From NCBI GenBank assembly GCA_963971305.1, contig OZ020304.1, positions 33,838,502-33,902,501 of the forward strand: a stretch of DNA of 64,000 nucleotides, in the 5' to 3' direction. Source of the DNA: Arcuatula senhousia (lineage: Eukaryota > Mollusca > Bivalvia > Mytilida > Mytilidae). The notes beneath the pieces are model-generated. The model ran no database searches, had not been told where the DNA came from, and saw nothing but the letters and a program-made list of their open reading frames with translations. Made by a program: the position numbers and the translations under genes. Below, one piece after another: positions 10,457-20,979 of this stretch (within the stretch, counting starts at the first letter, position 1; every line of letters begins with the position of its first letter).

Positions 10457-12084
10457 TAAAAAAAAAAAACACATAGAAAAAACTGCCAGCAGACTTCAAC
10501 AATCATATTTAAGCATTTATTGAAATTGTTTGTTTTCCTTTTAATCTCATTTTTATAAAAAATAGATATTTTTTAATAATATTTAATATGTATCGAGTCT
10601 GCTTACTATTAAATGGATGTGAGACAGTTTTGAAGTATAAATAGTGAAACTCTTTTTAACAAATGTCCAATGTCTTTTTAATGTTTCAGCTGGAAATAAT
10701 ATTATAACTCTCAGGTTTCAGACAAAAAATAAATAATAACAACCCCCCTTATATAAAGAATTACACATCCTAATTATTAAGGGGCTCTATTAAAAACTGT
10801 TACAGTATTTATATGAATTTTTTTTTTTTTGGCTTGCTTTCTCTCATTATCACTGATTTGTGATACAATTTAAATTGCCTCCCAAATATTAACCCATGTA
10901 TGGGTGTAAACTTAAAACAATCATGTTTACAAAATCAACTGAGCAAAATGCTAAAAGTTGTTTAAATAGAGATGATATGCACATATGGAATAGATACAGT
11001 TATTCAACCATTATTATTATTAAAGACAATATTCACCATTCAAGATCATTCAACTTTTCACATTTTTTTTAATTCATATAAATTAGAAGGGGAGCTGGAC
11101 TTTGCCATTTTGTGTGTGTCTGTGTTGCAGTCCCTACGACTGTCATGTTAATAAATACCAAGACATGAAATCACTCTTTCAAACAGAAGTATGCCATGTG
11201 GCATAGCTTCAGTTACTGTGCCCCTCACTTGGCCTCAGCTGTGCCCAGGCATCTAAAACATTTGACGTCGTGGCGCGCACCTTGCAGTTTGGTTAAAATA
11301 GCTGAAAGATGTTCATGCATATAATCAGTTATTTTTTTCCGATTTTTTTTTAAAAACATGCATAAAATTCTTTTTTATTTCGTATTTACTTCACAACTTC
11401 CACGTATTTGGTAGGTTGCATGACGTAATCTGTAAACAATCAATAAATGAAAATGATATCGGGAAAGAAGCGAAAAAAATACGAAAATTTCAGGGAATTG
11501 AGTTTAAAATTGGTACACTTTTTTGTTCATGGGTGTTCCACAACGAAACCCTATAGGAAATGTTGCCACGATATACGGCAATGTCCAGACAAAAAATCTC
11601 GATGGTTCTTGAATGAACATTTTTTTGTACCAAATTTAAGTTTACAGTTTTTTTTCAGAATCGCGAAAACACGATTTTGAAAAGTCTGAAAAGAATTATA
11701 AATAAATCCAAAAAAAAATTGTTAAAACTATGTTTCAACTATTGGAAATAATTAAATATCTTCTCTAGATTGGGCGTGCCAATTTTCATACTTTTCCGTA
11801 AAACGGTTTAGAAGATACGGAGATGTTCGTTGGCGTTGCCGCTTTCACGGCGACAATTTGTGACGCAGCAAGTGCACGAAATAGTGCCGACGACGCGGAA
11901 GGTCACTGATCAGAGACGGATCACAATTTGACCAAAAATGCACTTCCGGTTACCCAACTGTTTATGAGGGCTCGATATGGCAATATCAACCCTCGCGTGT
12001 AAATGTGACGTCATCAACTCCGCTCTTTCAACAAACATGGAAGGATGTTCAGATTATGATTGATAAAGACAATCAAGCAATAAT
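10457..12084. other. Mostly unstructured stretch; more GC-rich patch with a CRE-like site
   Basis: From 10457 to about 11820 I see no gene. The patch 11820-12050 is richer in CpG than its surroundings. It contains a hairpin (GAGGG...CCCTC, 11967-11996) and the palindrome TGACGTCA at 12006-12013, the consensus of a CRE. It could be a promoter or CpG island, but no convincing first exon follows. Confidence 0.3.
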
Positions 12085-12262
12085 GGGAGGTTTTGTGCGC
12101 CATAAAACCTGTTTAACCCACCATTCCTTTGTAATGCCTGTACCAAGTCAAGACCATTTTGCGACCATATAAATTTTCCGATATGTCTTCCTTGTTTTGT
12201 CTCTTCTCTTGGACATTGAAATTGGTCCTCCAAGTTCGGTGATTTTGTTGTTACCTTTATTA
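12085..12262. repeat. Dispersed repeat, copy 1 (GCCATAAAACCTG family)
   Basis: This stretch shares GCCATAAAACCTG, AATGCCTGTACCAAGTCA and TTACCTTTATT, in the same order and spacing, with 50585-50762. It is an interspersed repeat of unknown class. Confidence 0.7.
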
Positions 12263-13322
12263 TTATATACTGGCGGCCAAAAGTAAGGATACACATTTGA
12301 ATGCTCTAAAAAAAAAAAAACAAGTAGTAAATACACATGTAGTAAGTAGACTTTGACAGAAATATTTAAGAATTGTTTTAAATCACCCAATACTGCAGCG
12401 AAAACATGTTGACGTGCTTCATTTCTAAGCATCAGACATGTCAAGATGAAAGTGCAGGAAATTTAAAAATCATATTTTTGAAAGTGGGGAAATCTGTAAA
12501 TCTTTTCATTGACGGAAAAAGGGTATCTGGATACCTTTCAGTAATTTTTTCTGACAGTCAGGGTAGTGAAGATTTCATTGCACACTCTCCTCCTGACACT
12601 TTTAAGACTTTAATAACTTTGTGGACACTAAATCTGTCAAAAAATCGTGTGCACTTCCAAATACAATGAAACTTTCATTTGACCTTTTGATGAAAACCAA
12701 TAAGTCTTCCATAGGAAGTTTTGATTTGCATGCCTTCTTTTTCAAATTCAAAATGGCGGATGTTCCTTTAATTAAGTTTCCTGATTTTTTCACTCCAAAC
12801 CGTCGTATGAAGAAGTTTTATCAGAATAAATCAACGAAATTATGACAAATAATAAAATATTGCACTCAAAAAAAATTATACTTAAAACCCTTCAAATGTT
12901 ACTTATTTTAAGTATTTCCATTAGTAGGGAAAGTTGTCAGACGGTTAAGTAATACTTAGTAACGTGTAAGTAGTTGATATTACGTATTACTATAAGTAGA
13001 ATTTGTACTATAAGTATTACTTTTTGTAAAAAACAATAATTACTTGAAGTAATACAGCAATGAATATAGATTTAGTAATCCATCTACTACTTTCGTTTTA
13101 CTATAAGCGTTACTTGAAGTTATATTATCACTCGATTTTCCATTATTTGCAGTATTTGCATTGCTAATGTGGCAATCCTAATGGATTACTTGTAGTTTGT
13201 TTAAAATGAGTAGTAGATGGGTATTTATAGGGGAATGCCTCTCTGCATCGACTAGCCAGGGCAGTAAAACTGCTAAACACTCGCTATGTGCCATGGGTTG
13301 TGCCATGACACTAGTATCCTTT

Positions 13323-13386
13323 GTTATCGATGGATGCAGGGCCAGTCTTCCACCCCGGGGAGGTACTGGTCGGAATTCTGGAAGAC
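13323..13386 (+). repeat. Fragment of a dispersed repeat (GATGGATGCAGGGCC family)
   Basis: About 64 bases, including GTTATCGATGGATGCAGGGC and GGTACTGGTCGGAATTCTGG, recur on the opposite strand at 26615-26680. Short similarity extends beyond the core. Confidence 0.75.
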
Positions 13387-13795
13387 GTTTAAAATGACTG
13401 ACTGACTGGGGAGTTTAACGTCGTGACTATATCTATATATAGGTCTGCAGCGACGTGTTTAAAATGAAGTTATGCTTTTGTTTATCCGTTCAATTAAAAA
13501 CACAATATGCAAGGTTTATATCTTGGGTATTTATAATTATAGTGTTTTAAAAGTTATTACTTAAAGTTAATCATTTCAATTCTGGATAACATAATTATGA
13601 GTTTTGCAGATTTTAAATTTCGATTCCAAATTGAAACAAACATAGTTTCATTTTCCTAAATTACTAAATTTCAAGGGAGATAATTTTAAAATTCCAAAAA
13701 AAAGAGAGAATTTGAGACAATTTAACAGTGAATTAACTGATTTTTTTGTACTTTCACTAAAACTATGAAGTGATTAACACTTAATTACCAAAATC

Positions 13796-13821
13796 ATAGA
13801 CCTGTATATATACAGGTCTAT
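13796..13821. repeat. Perfect 26-bp palindrome
   Basis: Each half reads ATAGACCTGTATA and is followed by its exact reverse complement without a spacer. It lies inside the nested element. Confidence 0.9.
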
Positions 13822-14339
13822 GCCAAAATAGGATGATTCTATGTCATGTTTAATTAAAATAATTACTTAATTTTCAATTTTTACTATTTTTTTAAATTAT
13901 TGTTGATATGTAACTCAATTTAATAATTTTTAATTCCAAATCTAATTCAAGCCTCAACATTTGAAATTGATTGTTTTCTGAAAATGAAACTTGCATGTAG
14001 GCACGAAGTGTTCAAAGACTAAAGAGATTATCAAACCAATAATTTGCCTGTTAATATTTTGATAACTTTGTAATAATTTTGACTAATTTATATAGAATAG
14101 CCTTCTTTTAATAAAATATATGATGTTTTTTTTAAATTTCTCATTATTTTGCTTATAAATCCTCCTACGGACTTGAAGAACATAATGTGTTCTTAACTGC
14201 CCTTGCATCTTCAGTTATTGGAAGAAGTAAAATTACAATTATACGTGTAAATGTATTCTTCTATTACATGTATTATACAAGCTATAATATAAAATATACG
14301 AGTAGATAGACGGGGCTCTTCATGGGGGAGGGGGGGTAC

Positions 14340-14545
14340 CAGGAATCAAGTAATCAGCATTTTTTGCCAGTGTAATCAAATAATCATATATTTTTTAGAA
14401 ATGTAATCAAAAACTGTTTCCCAATGGGAATCAAGTAATCAAAAATTCAAACCTTGGTAATCAAATAATCATTAAATATTTGCTCTTGTAATCAAGTAAT
14501 CACCTTTAAAATGGCCTTGGAATCATGTAATCAAAAACCCCATGA
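14340..14545 (+). repeat. Short tandem array of GTAATCAAGTAATCA units
   Basis: About six imperfect units, 30 to 40 bases long, each contain AATCAAGTAATCA or AATCAAATAATCA. The array is inside the nested element. Confidence 0.75.
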
Positions 14546-14989
14546 GAAGGCAAATAGACAAGGTCAATTTAAGTTTATTTAATTTGCTTTAAGAAATGAT
14601 CAATACTACAACTGAGTACTGAAAGTAATTCATGTTGTAGCTTTAAGTAACGAAATACTACTTGAAGTATTTTCGTTCCTTAAACGATTACTGAAATAAA
14701 AATCTTACTTAAAATAAGTAACATTGTGTAAATAAGTAATATGTATGAATTTTATCACTAAAAGTAAGTAATCATAAGTAATGCATTATAAGTAGTTCAC
14801 TACTTGAAATAAGTAACTAGTAACTACTAAGTATAGAGTATTTTTTTAGTGTGATTGAACACAATTTTTTCAATGTGTATCCTTTCTTTTTGGCCGCCAG
14901 TATAGATAGAACATTACAATTTTTAAATTGTTTTCTTCTAGAGAAAATGATGTGATATAAAAAAGATTATGATACGGCACTTTCCATAT

Positions 14990-15118
14990 CTTGCACATGT
15001 ACAATATAATTCTTCGACCAATATTATGGTCTCAGCTGACGCCTCGCCTCGACCTAATTATCTGAGACTCGGAAGGATATGGGAACTGACATGGAATTAT
15101 TTATATTCATTGTACAAG
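14990..15118. repeat. Imperfect foldback with GC-rich centre
   Basis: Outer arms GTACAATATAATTC and its loose inverse near 15095-15118 enclose GTCTCAG...CTGAGAC (15029-15069), with GACGCCTCGCCTCGAC between. It resembles the foldbacks at 25209-25377 and 55030-55175. Confidence 0.45.
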
Positions 15119-15158
15119 AAAAACAACTATTTTGTATTTTGACAACATTGTATTTCAG

Positions 15159-15418
15159 GGGATTCTTTAGGAGGCCATTCAGGGGCTAAGTTCTCCACGT
15201 TTGACGTTGACAATGACGTCGACAAACGTGATAAATCTTGTGCTCAGCTATATAAGGGGGCTTGGTGGTACACGAGTTGTCATTCTAGTAACTTGAACGG
15301 GTTGTATCTGAAAGGGCAGCATGATACCCATGCCGATGGAGTGAACTGGAAGCATTGGAAGGGATATAACTACTCGCTGAAGAAGACAGAGCTGAAGATA
15401 AAAAGAATGTTGGGATAG
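15159..15418 (+). CDS. Terminal exon of a fibrinogen-related protein (FREP / fibrinogen C-terminal domain)
   Basis: After a 3' splice site (TTTGACAACATTGTATTTCAG ending at 15158) the frame encodes 85 residues and a TAG. Two leading G bases complete a split Gly codon. The residues are the signature end of a fibrinogen-like domain: DSLGGHSGAKFSTFD, the calcium-site acidic loop DVDNDVD, the disulfide pair in SCAQLYKGAWWYTSCH, then NLNGLYL, DGVNWKHWKGYNYSLK and TELKIKR. Such proteins are secreted lectins, highly multiplied in bivalves, that bind sugars on microbes. No other exon of the domain, such as the GGWTVIQRR part, was found upstream. The intron may reach beyond the window, or the exon may be an orphan duplicate. 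The upstream intron sequence holds the nested transposons. Confidence 0.88.
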
Positions 15419-15829
15419 AATTAACAAACTATATATACTAAAATATAAACAAATGTCTTTGGTGGAGATTTTTATTTTTATTTGACTTGTGTATATTCCT
15501 ATAACGTTGTCAAATATTTTTTTTTCTTTCGACAAATGGATTCTTAGACTTAACATGCTAAAATAATCAATGAAAGGAAGACTTTTATAAGTTCTTGCAA
15601 ATATGTTTTGCATAGTATTCACAGACTTTGCCGCTGCGGCACATTTTGGTCCATTTCTAATACCATGGACGCCAGTTGCATTTCAAGGAAAAACCCATGA
15701 TGTGGGATTTTAATATGTAACTTTTTATTGGCTTAATTTACAGCCTTATTGACAATATACACAGTATCAACACTTTACATTTAATGTGTAGTCAGAAAGA
15801 GGCTATCGAATATTTCATTTAAGAAGCAG

Positions 15830-17790
15830 AGGTACCAATGGGGTATCCGAATGTCAAAAGTCCGAAAGGGCAGAGACAAAACCAGTAAACACCAACAAGA
15901 ACGGGACAAAAACAGACAACATGTAAAACATGGAAACACAAAATAACTGAATATCAATCAACAACGCGAACTCCAGTCGAAACAAGAGTGAACCAAGGTG
16001 CTCCGGAAGAGTAAGCAGTTCCTGCTTGCTATAGCACACCCGTCGCGTTGCCAATGATCCATTCAGCGTGTCAAATCCAGTAAAGGAAGACAAAACAACA
16101 CTCTATGACAAACCAGCGTCAGCACTCATCTGAGAGATCGAAATCCCATATTTGTCTATAAGTGCATGATGTCTTCCGTAAAATTTCTTGAGTGAAGACA
16201 GCAACCGAGGAACAACATAACCCTGTGTGAGCAATTTTTGCGTCAGACGTGTCGCTCTGCTAAGGAAATCGATGTAAGTCCCGCACGCTCTGGAGTAACG
16301 ATTCAATTGAGATACGTAAACTTCGTAAGCTAGAGCGGACGGAATGTTGCTACACAAGAAGGGAAAGTTGACGATTGGAAAGTTGAAGTCATCACGTTTG
16401 TCATAGAGCCTTGTTGAAAGTCTTCATTGAGAGTCAATTTCGAGATGTAGATCTAAATATGAAGCAGACTTCCTAGAATCCGTTGTGTCCTTTATCTCAA
16501 GCTCCTGGGGATATATGAGATGGAGAAAGTCACCAAATCGAGAATTGTTTAGTGAAAGGACATCATCAATATAACGGAACGTGAGGTTGAAAGAGAGAGC
16601 TAGTCTACGGTCTTTTTTGTCTAGAAGATTGTAAAAAGTCTGCTTCATATGAATGAAGAAACAAATCAGCAAGCAAAGGTGCACAATTAGTGCCCATTGG
16701 AATCCCTATTGTTTGCTGAAAAATACGTCCACCAAACTGAACAAATATGTTGTCAATAAGAAAGTTGAGCATGTCGATTATTTGGTCTTCTTTAAATTTG
16801 TTCTTTTTCTTAGACTCATTGATGACAAAGTAAGTCTTGGTATAGTCGACTACAAGAAATTTGTACCTGCGTTTTCCATTCTTTTTGAAAAAGCTGTGTT
16901 TAATCAGCTGTGCCAATCGCGATTTCAGATGTGCATGTGGAATAGAAGTGTAAAGTGTGGAGAAATCGAATGTGTTGATGCTGTTACAAGATGAAACTGA
17001 TTTAGAGTTAAGGATCTCCATCAGTTCTTTCGAATTCTTCAGGATCCACATTTGATTGACACCACTTCTAGAATAACAACAATCGTAATATTTCTGGAGG
17101 CCAGATTTTATTGCCGTAAGTATTGAAGTCAACAGAACTGAAAGAGGCTTAGTTGTACATTTGGATGACCCTGCAATGAAGCGCTGTTTGTATGGATTTT
17201 TATGTAATTTAGGAATCCAATACAGGGATGGAATGTCATCATTACTACCACCAACAGAAAGGCCGAAGGAGGAAATGACAGATTTATGATTGTCAATTAT
17301 TTCCTCCTTAGGCAGTGTTGTAGCCGTATATGTGGTGCTATTGCTGGTACAACCAACCCCCAATTCAGCTGTCAAACAGTCAATATAGTGTTTCTTGCAC
17401 ACAAAAAAAAATGTTATTTGGTGCTTTGTCTGCAGGTACAACAACATATTTGTCATGTAAGGTGGACAATGTTTTGGCAACATCAGCGTTGCTGAAAATG
17501 GATGTTGCCTTAGTGTTCATTGAGCCTTTCAAAGAATTGATTCATTTCAAAACCAATGACCTCACAGCTTTTACACATTCTGACAAAACGTCACATTCTT
17601 TCTCCTGTTCTTTTTTGGCCCATTTTCTGGAATAGTCCTCAATTGAATCCATAATTGTTTTGAAATTATAGCTCCAGTTGATTCGTCTTGGCTCACGATA
17701 TTTAGGTCCTTTAGCCAAAACATCGCGAAGTAAGTCATTTTCCACGATGTTGAGGTCACCAGTGATAACGTGGCCAGAAATTTAGCATTT
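15830..17790 (-). pseudogene. Penelope-like retroelement relic: reverse transcriptase with stops and frameshifts, plus 3' tail
   Basis: Read on the minus strand from 17790, conserved blocks appear in order: KGPKYREPRRINWSYNFK, CKKHYIDCLTAELGVG, IPSLYWIPKLHKNPYKQRF, FDFSTLYTSIPH (catalytic Asp), QTIGIPMGTNCAPLLADLF, FRYIDDVLSLNNSRFGDF (YIDD catalytic pair) and SYLDLHLEID, ending near AGLS with a stop at about 16103. LHK, YTSIPH and YIDD blocks are typical of Penelope-like RTs. Two in-frame TGA stops (17542-17544 and 16424-16426) and two frameshifts (at the A-run near 17403-17411 and near 16620-16650) break it. No GIY-YIG endonuclease domain is seen. The region 15830-16102 is the untranslated tail, and truncated copies of it recur elsewhere in the window. 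The left (5') border is approximate. Confidence 0.85.
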
Positions 17791-18469
17791 CTCAGTGCAA
17801 ATTTTGGACAAAGATATTACCATTTTTGCCACTTTTCTGGTCCTATCCTTAGAAAATGCAATATGACTGAATTCTTTTTTATGAATTGAATTTTGTATGA
17901 CTATAAATGATATTCGATTTTTTTTAATTTCGGGGTAACAAAACGTCTCACAGTCATGTCAGTGAAAGTCGGTTACAAAAATGGTAACTTATCAAATTTG
18001 CCATTATAACTATCTATTTACGAACCACGATAACAAAACTTATAATAATATTTGCCTAAAAGGACAACCTAGAATTAGGTTAATACTAGTAAAATCATAA
18101 AAGAAAATTGATTTTAAGATGACCTTGAGAACAATACAGGATTTTTCTCTGAATTTTAGGGGTACGAAAATTGCCTTTTTCATCGTATTAGATATTGTCC
18201 ATAGTGGCCTCCACGGTTTCCATGGCCGTGTCACACATACCAGAAACACTTTGGTCAATGCGGGAATCTTTATCAAATAAACATTCTTAAAACACTGCCC
18301 ACTAACAAGGCATCTTGTATGAAGCTAGTAGACACTCGTTTGATGCTGTGAAGTTTCAGATCATTGAAGTCATCAAAAATTGGATACAAACTCGAGACGC
18401 AAGCGAGAAAGGTTTTGGGTGTTTCAATATTTCAAACTAAAGCAAGCGTTATAATAGTTGAGGGGTTGA
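17791..18469. other. No gene recognised
   Basis: The stretch is AT-rich. A minus-strand frame at 18040-18276 has no recognisable domain and no convincing splice context. Confidence 0.5.
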
Positions 18470-19101
18470 GGGGTGACGAATATATGGATCAATTTTATAT
18501 CACGAGTGTCGAATGACAGTGCTCAGAACCGGACATTATCAAAACAGCTACATTTTCCGCTTTTTCAAAATAGCGATATATCGAAACAGCGACAAAACAT
18601 GCATCAAAACAGCGACAATTCGTATTTTCAAAACATCGACATTTACCTGTATCTTTATGAATTAAGATAGAAAAAAAGGAAAGTAAAAAATATCAAAAGG
18701 AATGAATGCCCAAGAGACAACAAACTTAATACAAGCTAGACTGGCTAATTATAGACAATTTGCGCAAAACTAACATTTAACATGACAAGGTTGAAATTAT
18801 GATATTTGTAATTCATAAACCATAGTTAACATTTCCGCTAAGAATTGCATGTACAAATGAATACAGTTGAAAAAAGACTTGATTTTATTAAAGCATTATT
18901 TATGTAAAAGGCCTTATTTAAGAAAATCCAATTAAATATGTCGCCGTTTCGACAACAGCAAATGCCGCTGTTTTTTATTGTTGCTATTTTGAAAAGTTGC
19001 TGTTATGATAAACCCCTAGAACTTGTTTAACGCACGCGTACGAGTGAAATCCCATTGCGTTATTAGATACACGTGACATTTAAAATAATATTCGTCACCC
19101 C
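18470..19101. mobile_element. Foldback / MITE-like element, GGGGTGACGAATAT ends
   Basis: GGGGTGACGAATAT at 18470-18483 is exactly inverted at 19088-19101. Further inward, CAAAACAGC and CAAAATAGCGA motifs on the left face their inverse on the right (18530-18650 against 18945-19015), so the arms are long and degenerate. The left arm repeats CAAAACAGCGACA. Nothing is coded. Confidence 0.7.
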
Positions 19102-19464
19102 GAATTAGTTATATTATTTATCATAACAGATAATTGGGATAAACGTATTCAATCAATCATCAAATATTTGGAAACAAAAGAAATAAATAATCGATGATTT
19201 AAGTACTGCATACTTATTTAAAAGGTCATGTAGGTTCGCTACCTATTTTTCATAGGAAACTGCAAAACGGTTAAATATATTCTCATGCAGATAAATTTAC
19301 ACAGTGAATATCTAGAAATCTATTTAAATTCAAAATCAACTAGCATTAAAAATCCAGAAGATTAAGGAATGTTTGTGTGAAAGATTTATTAAATTTAGTT
19401 CAACATGTTAAAGTGAAAACTTACCGACAATTATGTAGAAAAAAACTTTGTTTTCCAAAAAGGG

Positions 19465-20005
19465 ATGCTATACTAAGGAAGCTGGATGAGGCAATGTGAA
19501 ATATTTATTTTATGTTGTTCCCACTACAAAATATATCGTTCCGCAAGATAAATAAATCGTTCCCAAAAGATAAGTATCTCGTTCCCTCAAGATAAGTATC
19601 TCGTTCCCACAAATTAATATGTCGTTTCAACAAGATAGTATCTTGTTTCCACAAAACCAGTCTTTCGTTCCCACAAGATATAAGTATTTTTGTCGTGGGA
19701 ACAAAGTATTTTTTGTGGGAACGACATATAAAGTTGTGGTAACGAGATGCTTATCTTGTAGGAACGAAATATTTATATCTTGTGCAAACGGGATACTGAC
19801 CTTGTGGGAACGACATATTAAGTTGTGGGAACGAAATACTTTTGGGAACGAGATGCTTATATGTTGTGGGAACGAGATATTTTTATTGTGGGAACGAGAT
19901 ACTTATCTTGTGGGAACGATATAATTATCTTGTGGGAGCGATATATATATCTTGTGTGAACGACATAATTTAAAATGGCCTCGTTCTGCTTCCGTACTAT
20001 GCTAC
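19465..20005. mobile_element. Palindromic element built from two opposed arrays of about 26-bp repeats
   Basis: Outer arms (about 40 bp, near 19467-19505 and 19965-20005) are imperfect inverses. From about 19505 to 19695, units containing TCGTTCCCACAAGATAAG recur. From about 19696 to 19975 the same unit recurs in the opposite orientation, as CTTGTGGGAACGAGATA. A frame of 101 codons across it is a by-product of the repeats. Confidence 0.8.
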
Positions 20006-20979
20006 ACTCGTGGATATCTTAAACAACTGATGCCCATGTTAAAATCTCCAATAAACCATGAGTGGTCATGGATTATTTTTTAGTTAATGCTGACCAACCA
20101 ACATGGCCGCCGTTGCTAAAAATAAAACAGAGGGGATGAGACCATAGTTTTTGGGCTTATAGCTCAAAAAAGTATAATAGATAGAGAAAATCCGAAGAAA
20201 CTCTTCTTCTTCAACATCAAGAGGAAATAGTACATTAAGATAAGGGAGAGAAAAATTGCAGACTGTTCTCTAAAACATTTAAGACCATATGCCAAAAATC
20301 GTGAACTTTAAGACGTCATTAAATATTACTTTACTATTGTAAATCACGTATGTTATTGTTACATTTCTATCAATTAAAATATTCTTTTGAAATACATTTT
20401 AACTCTAAATAAAAATGACAACAAAGTTCCAGACAAATTAAACTTTAGTTACGAGTTGGGAATCATTCAAAATCCAATGGTATGAAATGTCACTAGAATT
20501 ATTCAACACTGGAATGACTTTGATATTATAAATATAACTAGCACACCCAAGTTCAATGATTTACATTCTATTTGGACAGTAGCATGTAATTTTAAGGTGG
20601 AGCATAGGGACTAGGAAAAAAGTTCAATGATGATTTTGATCAAACCAAATTACACTCCAGCACACAAGTAACGTAAAAGTGCTAAGCGGGAAAAAATCTT
20701 AGCCATGCTGATAATACAAGGACTCACAAAATATTTAAACATTTGTGGAACTATTATATTCCAGGTGACTCACCTATCATTTGATTTTTACAACGTCGGC
20801 CTCCCTGGATTCCAAGCATTCTACTCATGACACCCCCCCTACCCCAAAATTGTTCCAACACCCCCCCCCCCCAGCCAGCCGATATATAATGACCGTTCCC
20901 TAAACTAACAGAACCAATATACACCACAATAGAAAAGTAAAAGTAAATTAAAAAGTCATTTGTTCAGAGAATAAATGTG
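20006..20979. other. No gene recognised; contains a C-homopolymer
   Basis: Only a run of C at about 20859-20873 and short AT-rich sequence are seen. Confidence 0.5.

Larger units (their letters stand above)
12863..14853. mobile_element. Nested element with CACT-AAAAAAA ends and AGTAAT-rich arms
   Basis: The ends CACTCAAAAAAAATTATACTT and (reverse strand) CACTAAAAAAATACTCTATA match imperfectly. Both arms, about 200 to 300 bases each, are filled with AAGTAAT and TACTT motifs in opposite orientation. No long frame lies inside. The target-site duplication is unclear. The superfamily cannot be assigned from the ends alone. Confidence 0.6.
12270..14900. mobile_element. DNA transposon (Tc1/mariner-like ends) interrupted by a nested element
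   Basis: The left end starts CTGGCGGCCAAAAG and continues to GGATACACATT. The right end is its near-exact inverse, ending in GGCCGCCAG at 14900. Both ends are flanked by TA (possibly TATA), as expected of Tc1/mariner insertion. The inside does not code for a recognisable transposase. Nearly all of 12863-14853 is a second insertion, so the original element was a non-autonomous copy of about 0.64 kb. Confidence 0.8.

Noticed and set aside
11447..11680. 77-codon frame with Cys and Trp residues that faintly recalls a THAP-like zinc domain
   Set aside because: The spacing of Cys and His does not fit, and no splice site or second part of the domain follows.
19505..19975. Regular short repeats that could suggest a CRISPR array
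   Set aside because: The repeats are contiguous without spacers, they change orientation half-way, and the genome is eukaryotic.
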